64,000 nt of DNA from Sarcocystis neurona (taxonomy: Eukaryota; Apicomplexa; Conoidasida; Eucoccidiorida; Sarcocystidae), in contig KL647318.1 in the NCBI GenBank assembly GCA_000727475.1, positions 921,305 to 985,304 of the forward strand. Reading direction: 5' to 3'. The notes beneath the pieces were generated by a model. That model was not told where the DNA came from and made no database searches. It saw nothing but the letters and a program-made list of their open reading frames with translations. A program made the translations under genes and the position numbers. This document shows positions 19,523 through 33,200 of this stretch, piece by piece (position 1 is the stretch's first letter; each line of letters begins with the position of its first letter).

Positions 19523-22500
19523 AGAGAAAAAACCGGTGAGAAGATCAAACGGCGCGGGCTGGCTCTCTATCCCAGTGCGCGCTCGGCCTTTACTAGTCAA
19601 AAACTGCCGCGGGATATATGTTCTACTTTTTATACCTGCTTCCCGAATGTACACACACACACACATACACACACCTGGCGCGCCGGCGCACACGACATTA
19701 CGAATTCTACGAACGGGCCACGACTATTGCGGGAAAAAAAATGACGGCGCCGCGGCTCTTCCTTCTTTTGCGTGGAACCACACCGACGCGAGGCACCGGT
19801 GAGACGCGCGTCTGAGAGAAAAGCAGACCCATGCACAAGTTCTATTTTCTCTGCAAAGTGTGTGACGGATCCGTAGGGACTCCACACACGAAGAAAAAAA
19901 CGTGTCTCGACAAGAGCACTGCTTTCCCTTCTCTCCATACACTCCCACAAACGGTGTCTACAGGCACCCAGACGCACACACACATCCACATATATACACA
20001 TACGAAGAAGCGTGTGACTCTACAAACACACACATATCTATACACACATGTAGCGATACATGGAAAGACAGACAAAAAAAAAGGCCTGAGTGCCCCCTGC
20101 CATGAGAGCAGCTGTCATCCAGGAGGGCCGCCTTCTCGGCGCCAGTAAACCAGTCCACCCCCAGCGTTTCTCCACCGTCAAGAGAGAACACATCAAAAAT
20201 TTTGAACTCGGCCGTCCTCCTCCTCCTCTTCCTCCCGCTCCTGCACTACCACTGCAGACGACTCATATTTTTATACGGGTGTGTTTCGCTCGCCCTGCTG
20301 CCCAGGCCTCGTCGACCGCCTTATCCTCTTCTGCTCTTCCTCTTCATCGCGCAACAGGTGGAGAAAAACCCGCCCCCCACGACCGTCTCACGAAGAACCG
20401 AAACGAACCTTTTCCGCCGAAACACGGGAGCAACCGTGAACTGCTCACGAGTATATGCACAGGGTGCATATACACACACGTAGTAATATACGTATATACA
20501 TGTCTGAGTATATTATATTTTACAAGTCCATATACAGAGATACAAACAGCCGACATCGACAAACAACACATACATATATATGCACTTTCTCAGTAGTTCA
20601 TGCAACGCAAATCGATCAGACTGCACACAAAGCTCTTGGTAATCTTACTACATACACTCCTCTCCTATATATATATACAAATGTACATCCGTATGCAAAT
20701 GACCATGCACGTGTGGAATCATATACACACGAACACATAAATCTCTGCACCAGCCTGCAGATATACACGACAAAGATTCATGCGTATTCACAAAATTCGG
20801 ATATATAAAAATACCTGCACCAGTCTGCATATATGTACAAGACAAAGATGTGTATATATATATATACATAAACAGAAAAACAGGTAAACCTCTGCACCAG
20901 TCTGCACACAAACTAGAACAAGGTGTATGTATATATATGTAATCTCACACAGGAGCACAAAAATACCTCGAGCAGCTATCATATATATATATATATGGAA
21001 TGTGTATATATATATACACACACATATGCATAAATATACATAACTACGCAGACAGCAAGCTGTAAACTAGCTCGCATATATAATGTAGACGTGTGTGTCT
21101 CTGCGTGTATATATATAAGCCAAGAAATGCGTTACACAAAAGCTCGTCGTAAACGATCACCTACATACATGTAATACAAATGTTCATGCACGAAGGACCA
21201 GCATTCTGCCGTCACATATACAGAAGTGCACACGTATACATGTACACGTATATATATATATATATATGTACACGAATGCGTATACGAATAATATATATAT
21301 GAGTGCCCACATACATATACAGACATTATCGGCTATACAAGATAAATGTATGTGCGTGTCTGTGTGCATATACATATACATATATATATATATATATATT
21401 GCACCCATACATATATATATACGTATATAAATATTCACGTGGTCTTCGTTTGTAGACATATGTGCGTATAAATGAGTGCCTGTACACACACACATATCCA
21501 TCCATGAATGCTTATATAAATAACAGACAAATATACACATTATTGCGTACCACCGATAGACGTATGGGTGTGTATGTATATATGTAGATATATATATGTA
21601 GGTGTGTGTATATATATCTTCAAGGTGACATATGTATCCATTTGGCTTCCATGGAAAGGAAAATTGGCATTCTCCACGCTTACAAACTTACACACACAAA
21701 CATACACGTGCGGCATGCAACAGGGGCTACACTCGCAAGTGCTGCTGCAACCTTCTCGCGGACTGAAAGTAGTTGAATTGAGAATAGAAACCACAGCCGG
21801 GTCATCGGTACACGTGCCAACACAGTCTCACGCACATGATATATCAGTGACTTCTCTCAGAGCCACACGAATTATAGACACACACGCTTTTGGTGAATTT
21901 CCTCTCGCACAATCCTACATCAATGGATCGATCCGCCTTCTCCTGACAACCGGGAAAATTATCAACCTCAGGCCCCGGTTGCATTTATGTGCATACAAAG
22001 AGATATATACACGGATGTGTGCGTCATAAATGCAGAGACACAGGCGGACACGCGGTCGCACATATATATATATATATATGTACACTATCTATACGGGCGG
22101 GTTAAAAGCATACATATGCAGAGAGAGAGGGACTTGTGCATCGTGAACCTCCACGGTGTCAGAAGTACGGATGATGCGTTGTGGGGACGAAGAAGATTCT
22201 CGCGTCTTATAATCGGCTTGTTGTGGGCGAACGGAGGAGCAGCGTGAGAAGAGAAAAGCGTCATTTCTGACGGGTCGCGCAGCCTCGTCCTGCAGAGGTA
22301 TCATTAGCAGCGAACGGCGTGCGAGTGCCCGCGCGTGTGCAACGTTTGAAATGCAGATATACATACATACATGCTTTCCTATGGCCACCTCTGGACTTTC
22401 ACGTACGTATGTGCACAGGTAGGTGACAAAATAGAGAGTGACAGACAGACTCACAGACGGGAACCGGTATCTCACTTTTTCAGCACGGACGACCAACGGG

Positions 22501-23069
22501 GTAGGCACGAGCCCCCCCCACACATGGACAAGGAGCGGCCACGGTAGCTGCCGCACTTACTCTGCATATGAGGCCAACCAGCGACCGTTTCTGTACTGCG
22601 TCGTCCTCCATGGTGACTTGAGAAGAATATTACTAGGGAGAAAACAGATGGACAAACGGCGGCGGGGTCGTCCCTCTCGCGTAGAGTTGTCCACAACTTT
22701 GCGCGACGTGGACGTCTCCGTGCACAAACGGAGGATCTGCACAAACTTACTGGCTATCTGAGTTATGGAAGAAGAGAAGAGTGTTTTGGGGGTGGAAAAA
22801 AGTCGTGAAAAAGCCGGCAGATCCAGCGCAACACTTGCGGCAGTAGTAACCAGCCTGCTCCGATGCAACAGATACTACACGCGGCGCCGCAGGCAAAGCG
22901 TGACAGTGACTTGGCATTTGTCACACAGATACCCAGGTGAGGAAGATTGACTAGACACGAAGAGTTATGGTGTCCTTTACCGTGGGAAATCAAGCGATTC
23001 CACTGGGAAGTCGGTGAAACAGCCGCTGCCAAGACGAGAAAGCAGCAACACTGCGCATGCATCGCTGGC

Positions 23070-23850
23070 AGGCTGTGTGACGCGCAGCATCGGCGGCGCG
23101 AGAGGGCAAAGAGCCACAGCAGCAGAAGAGGAGGACAGCAGCACAGCAGCAGCACAGCAGTAACGCCGGTACCTCATTATCAACAGCAGATGCATCCTCA
23201 TCAGCTGCTACATCACACATAACGGGAACTGCAGCAGCTGCATCATACACAGCAGCTGCCGGTTCCTTTACAGCAGGTGCCGCATCATTACCAGCAGCTA
23301 CATCATCAGCAGCAGCAGCATTCGTGGGCGTGGTGGGACAGACGGCAAAAACAGCTACAGCGTAGTCGCCGGAGCAGCAGGGGCTTCTCACCGTAATAGC
23401 GCGGCCGTCCAGTGCGTGATGTGGGGTCACTCTGTGAGCCAAGAAGAGAACTGAGAGAGAGAGAAAAGGGCCAAATGCCGCCAGCTGGAGTGGGGAGCTT
23501 GCTTTGTTTCCCAGTGACAGACGGAGGTGCGCGTGTCCTCCAACTTTCTCAGTAGGGAACCCAAAAGCTGCATCCGTCTGTCAGGGGACGCCAGTGGTGC
23601 TACTACCCCGCTGCAAGGCTGTAGTTGCTGGTGGTACTAGTGCCCCCATCTCCTTCCTGCTGCTGCTGTTGGCGGCGCTGCTGCTTCTGCTGCAGCTGCT
23701 GCTGTTGCCAGTTCTTCTGCGATTGCCGCTCTTCGCGACGTCGCTGCTCGTGATGTGCTGCTGCCGTGGACGCTGCTGGCGCTGCCAGTGCCGGTTCTAG
23801 GACTGCTGCTGATGCTGCTGCATTCGCTGCTGAGGGTGAGGAAGACATCT
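23070..23850. repeat. CAG/CTG-rich island within a P-type region
   Basis: CAG runs up to about 23170, Ala-rich codons to 23390 and CTG runs from 23655 to 23830. The minus strand has a 150-codon Ala/Asp-rich frame (22990-23442) and the plus strand a shorter Ala/Ser frame, so coding strand is undecided. Confidence 0.6.
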
Positions 23851-24508
23851 GACACTGATGCAGCACTCTACCTACGAGCACCTCGTGTACCCCAAGTGCG
23901 TCTCCTGAAAAATCTCCCTCAGAACTACTCCTCGTACATATTTGAACTGTGCGTATGCCGCATTCCCAGGTGTATACACACACGTAATCCATGTAGGCCC
24001 ATATGCGCCGGCTGTGTGGTGTATATTATAGGTACGACGTGCGTGTCTTTGTAGGCGCCTCTCTGTATGAACACACCTGACGAAGACGCACTGGTGTACC
24101 CTGCGGACATGTACGTGTACCGAAGTGCGCACCTGTTTGGGCATACGCACGTGTCTCTATGTATACGTTTCCATAGGCACACACGTACGTCCCTAGAAAA
24201 GCTTGCTAGACGCCCATGCGTTTAAAATGGAATTCTTAGGCTGTATACCTACGCACTCGTAGCATTTGATTCTCTACGGAGGAGACACGCTTCTGCGCTT
24301 TGTGTTGGTGGCACAGAAGGCGCTCCACGTGTGGTGAGAACTCTTTGATAGCAGCGTTTTCGACAAATGTCTACAGATTTACGGTAGATCGGCCGTTCAG
24401 GGGCAGCTGTGCGTGCGTGCCATTGGGGAGTCACTCCTGTGAATACTAAGTACGATTCTTTTTGGTATACCCGCTTAGGAGGAGAACAGGCATCACCAGG
24501 TTAAGAAG

Positions 24509-25216
24509 GTGAGCGGTGAAAAGAATGCCCTGGATCGGATAAGACATCAAAATTTCCGCAGCACAAATGTAAGAAGAAAGATGCTTCCACGTCTCCTGAA
24601 GGCGGGCATCCCGCAGGTCTTTCTCGAAGCGGCTTCGAATACTCCTGACGATGAAATTATACTAATCGTGTCTACCCGGATGTCTCGCCACATACGTGCA
24701 GACGTAGACGCAAGGATATCGACAGACCTTTTCATGCCACCGGATACACGTACAGCGTACTACGGAGGTATGCCATATCTGTTTTTTTACGTGTGTCTGT
24801 ATGTGTGTGTGTGTGTGTGTGTGTGTCTGTTTCTCCCTCTCTATGGCTATGGCCACCTGTATAGTTGCCACCACGTATATCGAACGTCAGAGTACTTGGA
24901 CACGCAGGACGGACACGTTGCAGAATTTTGTAATTACCCTCGCTTAAGCTGCGTGCGCTGGCGCTGCGGAAGAGCCGACACGCAGATTTTACAGTACGGC
25001 GCTGCCTCAACAAGACATTCGTGGACGGAGATACATGCATGGGTTGTATCGCCACACTTATTTTCACCTGCGAGTATACACAATCGCACACATATTCATC
25101 AGCCCTGCGTCTCAGTTCAGGCAAAAATAATTCGGGAGACGGTCCACCGTTTGATCGTGCACAACGCACGCGACACGTACCCCGCTTATCCTGTCAAAAT
25201 GGACGTTCCCGGGTGA
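24509..25216 (+). CDS. 235-codon frame running through a (TG)n tract
   Basis: The left part reads LPRLLKAGIPQVFLEAASNT and DDEIILIVSTRMSRHIRADV up to a donor-like TACGGAG|GTATGC near 24767. The right part ends KIIRETVHRLIVHNARDTYP before TGA at 25216. Between them a (TG)13 tract is translated as Cys/Val, which is more likely intron than protein. The minus strand is open over the left part too. Probably one or two exons; product unknown. Confidence 0.3.
   Translation: MSGEKNALDRIRHQNFRSTNVRRKMLPRLLKAGIPQVFLEAASNTPDDEIILIVSTRMSRHIRADVDARISTDLFMPPDTRTAYYGGMPYLFFYVCLYVCVCVCVCLFLPLYGYGHLYSCHHVYRTSEYLDTQDGHVAEFCNYPRLSCVRWRCGRADTQILQYGAASTRHSWTEIHAWVVSPHLFSPASIHNRTHIHQPCVSVQAKIIRETVHRLIVHNARDTYPAYPVKMDVPG
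24797..24826. repeat. (TG)n microsatellite
   Basis: About 13 TG units, just after a donor-like site. Confidence 0.93.
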
Positions 25217-28200
25217 ACATAAGTGACAGGTATATATCTTGTTCTATGTTGAAAGCGTGTGTTCTAGAATAGCCGACACGCCTATACAACTTGCGGACAA
25301 ATCTTCTGCTTGTTACCGAATCACATGCAGACACACACACACACACATACACACACAGAGAAACAAACGTACACGCGAATTTTTCCTTATGTCGGAATAT
25401 ACGTGCGTTCAAGCATTTTTGATACAAAAAAGAATGTAAACACACATACACACACACGTACATACACAGAGAAACACATAGACACGCGAATTTTTCTGTG
25501 TGTCTAAACATATGTACGTTCACGCCTTCTTGATGTGAAACCACCTTTTATAGTGTTTGGCGACGCCTGTGCATCTGGCTTCCTACAGGCGGTATATACC
25601 CCGCCACATTTGTAGCTAGCGGTAGCTTTCTGCGCAGCTCGCTTCAGGCGAGCGCATACGGGATTTTAACCACTCGTAGAGAGATCCACGTATGCGTACG
25701 AAGAACCATCTCTGCATGTATGTGTCTGCTACAAACAGATACTCCCATGTGTGTGTCCCCGCTCTGCAGAAGGGGATGACTACGTCTGCCAAAGAGATGT
25801 TACTTGTGGGCAACTACAGAGTCAAGCTGGACAGAGCCCTAGGGGAACTCGACAGATTTGCGTCCACAACAAAATGCTCGGCCACTGGTCCGAAAGCCCG
25901 AGGCAGTCCTCCTTAGACAACCCTCATTACCTGTAGCTGGGATTGCACAAGCTTAAAGGACGTCTTATTAAGCCGGTGCCCTCGTGCACTAATCTTGCAC
26001 GTAAGGAGTATCTCCGTGAAACTTTTCATCCAGAAGTATGGGCTTAAATATTTTAAGACAGATATATCTCTACACACTTCCTCTTACAGGTAGAACCGAA
26101 CGTACGGATGTGTTCGTGCGTACAATGTCAAACTTGACGCCAACTACGAACGAGCTTTGCCCAAGTTCCCTCCGGAAGAATTTGCAGGTGTATCACTGGT
26201 CACTCAGGCCATCCTAAAGCAGAATTGTCTTAATACGAACCTAGCTGACCGAGACACACAGAATCCGAGAGTTGAGTCTACGCACAAACACACCATGCTG
26301 CTGAAGAGCGCAATTGGCCGTACAAGACGGGTGAAATACACCATCTGCACGTCAGCGTCGTCCTGCGGAGCCGCAACAGCTGCAGGAAAACACGGGAGTG
26401 CATCAAAATGACATGGAGTTCCGTTAGTTAGATTCCCTACAGCTGCCGTCCCTGCTGCGATGTCGTACACAACCACATGCAGAAGGCCGGTGGGACATCA
26501 GTAGTAAATGCCTCTGTTGCTGGTTTAGCTGCTTACTTCAGCATGACGGTGTAGCGAAAGCTTGGACCGCCGCCCCTTTTGTAGCTGTTGCTGCTGCTGC
26601 TGTGACAGAGTCACGTCGGACAATGCCTACTGCGTTTGCCATTGCTGTCACTACTACACTGCAAGTACCTCTCGTGCGTGTGCTGCCGCCTCTCCTACCG
26701 TTTTTCTGCCCGTGCGCCGCGTGGACTTTTGATTCAACCGCAGCTCTGCGGTTGCTGCTTTAGGGCAGTTCCTTCGTTTGAAGGAATTGTTGGCGTTGCT
26801 CCGGGCGAGCTAGAACGGCGGGTGCCGCGCCCACACGCACATAGTTGCCGACACACGAGTGGATGGTATCTGTATGCATATGTCTGTGCACGGAGATTTG
26901 TACATATGTTTGCATAAATATGTATGTGTGGGTGGGTGCAAATATGCACAGATCTCTGTCTGTCTGTGTGGCTGTGTACGAACATAGGTTCGTATGCGTG
27001 TACATGTATCCGCGTCTATGTCCCGGTGTGTGTCTTTGTCGCATGATGCCACTGTAGGTGTATAAACGTATACGGTTGCGCCAGTACGCGTCTAGGGGAC
27101 GTCTCCAGATCCGCAGACAGCGAGGGTATTGCTGATGCTGCTTCTGTGTGTAGGAACCGCACACGAGGTACACTGGGAAGAAAGTCCACGGACGTACAAT
27201 CAGATGCATGGACGTGCACGCTTCTAGCAGTGTAGCTTTGCACATACGTGTATGTACGCCTGTATGCACGTGCGTTTGTGTGTATGCATGTGCGTACGTG
27301 TGCATGCGGCTAGGTACGTATGTATGTATATGTACGTGTATGGGCGTGTATTTATGTACATATGTATGTATGCGTCTGTGACTCTATGTATGCCTGTGCG
27401 TATGACTGTGCGTGTATGTGATGCGTAGTGTGTAAAGTTGGAGGCACATGCGGACGCACGCCAACCCACAAACCGCGCCTGCTTGTATCTCTGTATCCCT
27501 CCTTACCTGACATGAACAGGCCGAACAAAGATACACATATATGTATCTGTGGAATGAGTGCACATATTTGCATTCCTCTGTGGATACAGACGTGCGTGCG
27601 CATACCCTTGTATACACATCTCTACTTCAATAGCACAAGCAGCACTATCGTCCTACTTTTCCACAGGTGTCGGAATCTGCACTGGTCCGAGTGTCACAGA
27701 AAAAATATCACTGCTGCCCCGTCGAGACAAAATTTCCCCCTCTGCGCTGTTTTCTGCGCTGTACGCGGAAAGGGAGTCTACTGGCTGGTAGTAACACGCT
27801 CCTTCGCCCGTTGCACCCGCTGCAGCTGCAGGAAGTTGCTGTTCTTTGACGAGTGTACTCTTGCCCTTGCTGTGGCGACTCTCTGTAGAAGAGATGGGCA
27901 TGTTTCCGGCAAGGACAGTAAGTGCACAGCAATAGTAGGGACCGCTTCAGCTGCACGAGCTTGACGACAAGTTGTTAGCCGCCGGCGGCTTACCTGCTGC
28001 GTGCAAGCGGAGGGAAGCGTCCGCTGACGTTTGGCAACGTGTAATTGCTGCTTGTGTGTATCCTCGCTCCTGCGACGCCTTCCAGTGCCCCTGTCGCTTC
28101 TCACTACTGCTGCTGTTGGGACTGCCCAAGAACCTTGCTGCTGTTCGGTAGAGAAGCTGGGGTCTGCTTCCCACGTCAGGCAGCGAGGCGCTTGCTTCGA

Positions 28201-28235
28201 CGGCGACACCGTTCGTCTGCGGTGCCATGCAATGA
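25217..28235. other. Feature-poor spacer, no gene assembled
   Basis: It has CA tracts (25324-25350, 25440-25465), TATG/TGTA-rich stretches (26860-27430) and complex islands at 25600-26520 and 27600-28000. Open frames in those islands (for example MLLVGNYRVKLDRALGELDR on plus near 25790) are short, and no consistent splice pair was found. Confidence 0.55.
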
Positions 28236-28875
28236 GTGGTGCAAAAGAAGCAGAGGTGGTACAGCGCTGAAAAAAGTGCGGAAATTCCCGCCATCTTCTG
28301 TTGGCCTGACCTTTGCTATTACTGTCGTTGTGTCTGCGAGGTGTACCTGCCGCTGCGGAACGTGCAAGGAGCTGCTGTCGCTAGTATAACGGTTTCTTCG
28401 TTAACTGCAATCGCCTCTGGTGCTACGCCGCGTGCTGCAAAAGGCCCGTTGCCGCTATCGGGATACTGTGTCACAGTCGTCCGCGCTGTCCACTGCAGTA
28501 GTTACTGCCGACGCCGGCGGCGTCGGCGCTACTCGTGTTGCTGCTGCCGCTGCCCCTGCTGCAGCTGCTGCCGGTGCTACTGCTGCTGCTGCGGCAACAG
28601 CAATCCATGCGGTCACTTTCCGGCTGCGTCGCTCCGCTGCTCCTGCTGCTCACGCACGACCTCTCTCATTCGTGTTGCCGCAGCTGGCGCTCGAGTGGCT
28701 CTTGCTGCTGCGGCTTGGCTGCTGCGGCCGTTGCTGCTGCGGCTGCTGCTGCGGCTTCTGGTCGTCTCCCTGCTGCTGCCCATACTGCTACAGTACTAGG
28801 AAAAGCCCCACACGTACGATCGAGTAACGATGATGCGCACCGGTGTGCCACGCACCGCGCGTGCCGTCTCCGTCG
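28236..28875 (+). other. Ala-rich CTG region, possible exon
   Basis: Several plus frames are open. The one at 28420-28827 reads VVTADAGGVGATRVAAAAAP and then Ala/Leu-rich sequence. Frame changes would be needed to join the Ala-rich parts, so no gene model is offered. Confidence 0.35.
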
Positions 28876-29092
28876 ATGCCGCGTGCTCTTTTCGTCGCCG
28901 CGGCAGCAACAGCAGCAAAACAACGTTCTCTGCTCGCGAAGGAGAGGCGCGCGTATAACGTGCGTATAGCCTTCTGTGTGTTGGCTGTAGCTGTCTTCGG
29001 GAACTCCTGGCTCCCGCCGAGAGACGGGAGCAGCAAAAAGCTAGAATATCCACTGCAGCAAAAAGCACAGATATCCACAGCAGCAACACCAG
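28876..29092 (+). CDS. N-terminal exon with membrane anchor
   Basis: ATG at 28876 opens MPRALFVAAAATAAKQRSLL, a basic stretch, a hydrophobic segment VRIAFCVLAVAVFGNSW (about residues 31-47), then PPRDGSSKKLEYPLQQ. It ends at a textbook donor ACACCAG|GTGAGT (29093) in phase 1. A basic stretch before the hydrophobic segment suggests a type II signal anchor or a secretory leader. Acceptors at 29200-29207 would keep phase into an Ala-rich stretch but lack a pyrimidine tract. No family recognised. Confidence 0.4.
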
Positions 29093-29212
29093 GTGAGTGA
29101 CGCGTCATCAGTGTGTGTCAGCTGCGGCACCAGCAACAAGAGCGCAGCCAGCACCGGTAACAACAGCAGCACAAGAATCTGCATCGCGTTAATAGTGGCA
29201 GCTGCAGCTGCA

Positions 29213-29806
29213 TCAGCGAAACTGCGTCACGGAGAGTCGGGTAGTCACCCGAGGAGAGGAGCTGAAGAAGCGTGTTCGCCAGAAGTAACAAAAGCAGCAG
29301 CAGCAGCAGCAAGTGGAGCGCCACCACCAGCAACAAGCTCCTCCCCTGCGTAGGCTGCTGTCAACTGAAGAAGCCCTCAGAGTGTGAGAGAACAATATAA
29401 TTACGCACGAGTCGCACGGGATGCTGGCTGCGGCAACATGGTCCAGGCGGCAGCTGCAACACAGCGTCGGTTGTACCGACGGGAACAGGCAGAAGGAGAG
29501 AGCTGGTAGATGATTTTGTTTGCTGTTCCAGCCGCAAAGGGGAAGACGACGAAGGAGCCGTGGGATATGGTGCACCTCCCGAGCTGCGAGAGAACAAGCA
29601 ACCACAGCTGAAGAGGAAGAAAAAGCCGCGGCAGCAACATCCAACAGAACGGGACTGAACGCGCGCAACGTTGTTGCTGTTGTAGTAGAGGCACCGGCAG
29701 CAACATAAGCCGCCGACTTGAAATTGTAGCGCCGCACAGGCAGCTGCCGCAGAGGCAGAACAGCAGCAGCACCGCCAAAGGGCAGCGACACTAACACAGT
29801 TGCCAA
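29213..29806 (-). CDS. 197-codon frame with ATG on minus strand, weak
   Basis: ATG at 29806 opens MATVLVSLPFGGAAAVLPL and RRYNFKSAAYVAAGASTTT, a leader-like basic/Ala start. It later becomes Cys/Trp-rich across CAG DNA near 29290, where the true exon must end earlier if it is real. Three minus frames overlap here, so the call is weak. Confidence 0.2.
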   Translation of the reverse strand: MATVLVSLPFGGAAAVLPLRQLPVRRYNFKSAAYVAAGASTTTATTLRAFSPVLLDVAAAAFSSSSAVVACSLAAREVHHIPRLLRRLPLCGWNSKQNHLPALSFCLFPSVQPTLCCSCRLDHVAAASIPCDSCVIILFSHTLRASSVDSSLRRGGACCWWWRSTCCCCCCFCYFWRTRFFSSSPRVTTRLSVTQFR

Positions 29807-30289
29807 GGGTTAACAGCAGAAGCACAGCGGCAGAAAGTCGTTACAAATGCGTGCCATAGACGAAGCAGAGACTCTCCAAGAAATCTGCTACGCGTGTCGC
29901 AGTCGCCGTTCTGTTCTCGGGCTCTCCTAAGCAGGACAACAGGACACGCGGCTGCAGCACAAGAGGAGGAAAAAGAACAGATGCAGGCGTCACTAAGAAC
30001 AAGTGCAGCTGCAGCCTTGCTAAGACTCGCAGCAACAGCAGCCGCAGCTGCGCGCAGCTCTTCTATGCCTACGATCAGAACAACGCCTGAACAGAAATGA
30101 GCTTTCGTGTAGATAAACGGAGATCCATATGAAGATGATCTACTTGGTATTCGTCGCCAAAGGAGAGAAAAAGTGCACCCCTTTCATAGTTTCGCAACAG
30201 GATCTTCTGCAAACCATTACACAGGAACTTACTGCTGCCAGCAGACCTTTACCAGCAGCAGGAATCCGTGGAGAAGCTGCTGGAGCACC

Positions 30290-33200
30290 ATGAGCGAAGC
30301 AGATGGACCCCCGCAGCGATGGAGACCCAGAGTCTGCACGCCGCGGCATCAACCGAACAGCAACGGCGGCAACCTGAACAGTAGCAACCTGAGCAGCAAC
30401 AACCTGAGCAGCAGCAACCTGAGCAGCAGCAACCTGAGCAGCAGCAACCTCAGCAGCAGCAATAACAGCAGCAGCAGTAGCAGTAGCGGTAAGGAGTGGC
30501 AACTAAGGCAACACCTGCTTTCGTCTGCGTCATCCGAAGACAATCGCTGGGAGAGTCACAGCAGTGAGCAACGGTACCACGTGGTGGAGACCGTTTCTGT
30601 TGAGGAGCAGCAACTGCCGCAGCAGGAATGGCAGCCTCAGAGCCAGTGGGAAAGAAAGAAGCAACAGGAGCATGAACAAATTCGAGACCACTGGAAAGAG
30701 GTGCAGGGTCACCATCAGCAGCAGCGTCAACAGCGGCAGCAGCAGCAGAGTCACGAGGAACCGCCGCACTCCTGGCAACAACCACAGCGGCCCTCTGATG
30801 GTCAACACCAACACCAAAGTCGTCTGCAAGAGGATCAGCAAGGTAAAGCGCAGCAGCAGCAGCAGCGCGCTGTCGTATGCTCTCAGGACCTAGATTTTTC
30901 TGGGAGTTTTAGTGTGCCCTCAGACGGGCGGGTAAACTCTTCCGCCGGAGCAGCAGAGGAGAGGTCCACCGGCAGCCCCACGGTGTTCCCTCCTGTGCAG
31001 GAGTTTCGCCATCTGCAGCAAGAGCGAGAGCAACATTACTTGCAACAGCGAGATCGGCAGCAGAACGTTACGCAACAGGACGCACAGCCGCAGGATCGTC
31101 AGCAACACATCCGTCACCAGCATCACCAGCTAGAAAAGTCACCGCGGGAGCAACAGCCGCCGCAGCATTTTCATCCGCAACGCCATTCACCGTCGCAAAG
31201 ACCCTGGCAGCGCGGTGGCGGGGAAACTCCAGCAGCAGCACAATCGCGTGCCGCTCGTTCTTCGCACCTTTTGTCTATCCCATCTGCTACAGGCGGCACT
31301 TCAGCTGCTTTTCCACCACATGCTGCTGAGGCTGCTGCAGCAGACGGCGGTGGTGGATCAGCAGGGAAACTGTCTTCGTCCTTCTGTTCCATCTCTTCTT
31401 CCAGCAACAGCAGCAGCAGGTCAGTAACAGCGTCTTACGAGCTGCAGCGCCAGCAGCAACACCAAGTGCGACAGCAGCGGCAGCAAGGCACAACCTTCAC
31501 ACGAAGCGTTGAGCGGCAGCAGACGCATTGGAGGCCCAGCACGTTTGCGGAAACCTCAGCTGTAGCCGCGGTTTCTGGCAGAGACCCACACAACGGGAAT
31601 GAATCAACAGCAGCAGCGTGTGCAGCACGCGGGAGCGACGCCTCTCTTTTCCACGGAGTTTCGCAGTCTGCCTCTAGGCCGGCAGCAGCAGCAACTGCAC
31701 ACAGTGAGGGCACGGTGTCACTTGTGTGTGAGAGAGACGCGCAACCCAACAGCGTCGCTGCGGGAACAGTCGCGGCGGCAACACACGGCAGCAAAGTCGC
31801 TTCGTTGTCCCGCCACACCGCAAGAGATCGACAGACGACAAGAGCAGCTGCCGCTGCAGCAGCAGAAGACGACAGCAAAACGCGTTTTTTCCCGTATGAC
31901 CGGGGTCCACAAGCTGGCTGCACTTCAACAGGAGCAGCAGCACCAACCCGTGCGCCCGTGACTTCTCCGAGCGGCCGCCACCCCGTCACTGTGTATGCGA
32001 CAGAGCAGCACGTGTCTAGGAGTACAGCAGCGGCAGTACCAGCAGGTGACACAACAGAGAAGGAAGCATCACTTCTCTGTGACCCATCCTCACATGCAAA
32101 TGCACGCGCACCAGTAGCAGCAGTGTCCATCACGGAGGACGGCGGCGGGAGTATTGTGTATACCAGAGGGAAGACACCGACGGCAGCACTTGCCGCAGTG
32201 GAAGTGCGAAGAGAAACGGGTCTTGCTTTTAACGGCAGCAACATTTCTGGTTCCCGTTCAAAGACAGGTCTCTTTGCTCCCGTAGGAGGTGCCGCAAATC
32301 GCAACAGAGGCGTATTTACCTCTGTACAGGGCAGCATCACAGACGGCCAACAATATTTCTCAGCGGCAGCAGCACAGGCGACAGTCGAGAATGATCCCTC
32401 TGTATACTACGAAAGAGATAACGAGCCAGAAGTAGCTGAATTACTGTCAGCAGCAACAGCCTCAAGCAACGGCGACGCATCGCTGCTGTACTCCGGAAGA
32501 ACAACGAGTGAAAGAAGACAAGATCCACCTGCGCCCGTCGGCGTCGACGACAGCAGAGTGTCGCCGTTGTACGCAAGAATTGCCTCGCAAGCTAGAGCAG
32601 CAGGCGGCGCTGCAGCAGCATTTGCGTCAGCTGGAGGAGCCGCTTCAGCAGCGTCCGAGAGTGAACCGTCTCTCTATATCGAAAGGAAAGGCTCTGTTAA
32701 CTGGGTTCCTGTCGTACCAGCTGCGGCAGCAGAAGACTTATCACCCCAGGCAGCGGCAGCGACAGCGGTGCCAGTAGAGACTCCACCAAAGGCACGAAGA
32801 ACTGCGGCAACCGCAGCTTCAGCAAGCGAAACTTCTTCGCAGCAAGGAAATGACTGGTATGCGGGGCCAACTGGCGTGACGGCCTGGCCGCGGTCGCGTG
32901 AGCGGCGGAATGCCCCTGCTGCGACTGCTGCTTCTACTGAAGATGGCACTGCACTTTACTATGGCGGCGTCGTTCCTCCTCCTGCGGCAAGCAGGAGCTG
33001 CGCAGCGACAACAGAAGCAAGGAAGAATACTTTTTCTGTACGGCGCCAGGAAAAGAGAGCTGCTGCTGCCGCCGCAGAAAAAGAAGACGTGGGGGGGACG
33101 CAACAGCAGATGACAAGCCGCCGGCAGCAGGTCCGTCAGTCGGAAGGACATTTTCCGCAGCAGCAGTCACGGCAGCAGGGGGAACAGCAACATGTGGAGC

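Larger units (their letters stand above)
18441..24508. other. Mostly feature-poor region
   Basis: AT/TATG microsatellites lie at 18479-18522, 20460-21620 and 22061-22082, and a (CA)n tract at 19010-19035. Complex islands at 18600-18900, 19100-19520, 22150-22900 and 24060-24500 contain short open frames on both strands, some next to good donors (for example a minus donor GTGCAG|GTAGTA near 19136). A CAG/CTG-rich island at 23070-23850 reads as Ala-rich on either strand. No complete gene could be assembled. Confidence 0.55.
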
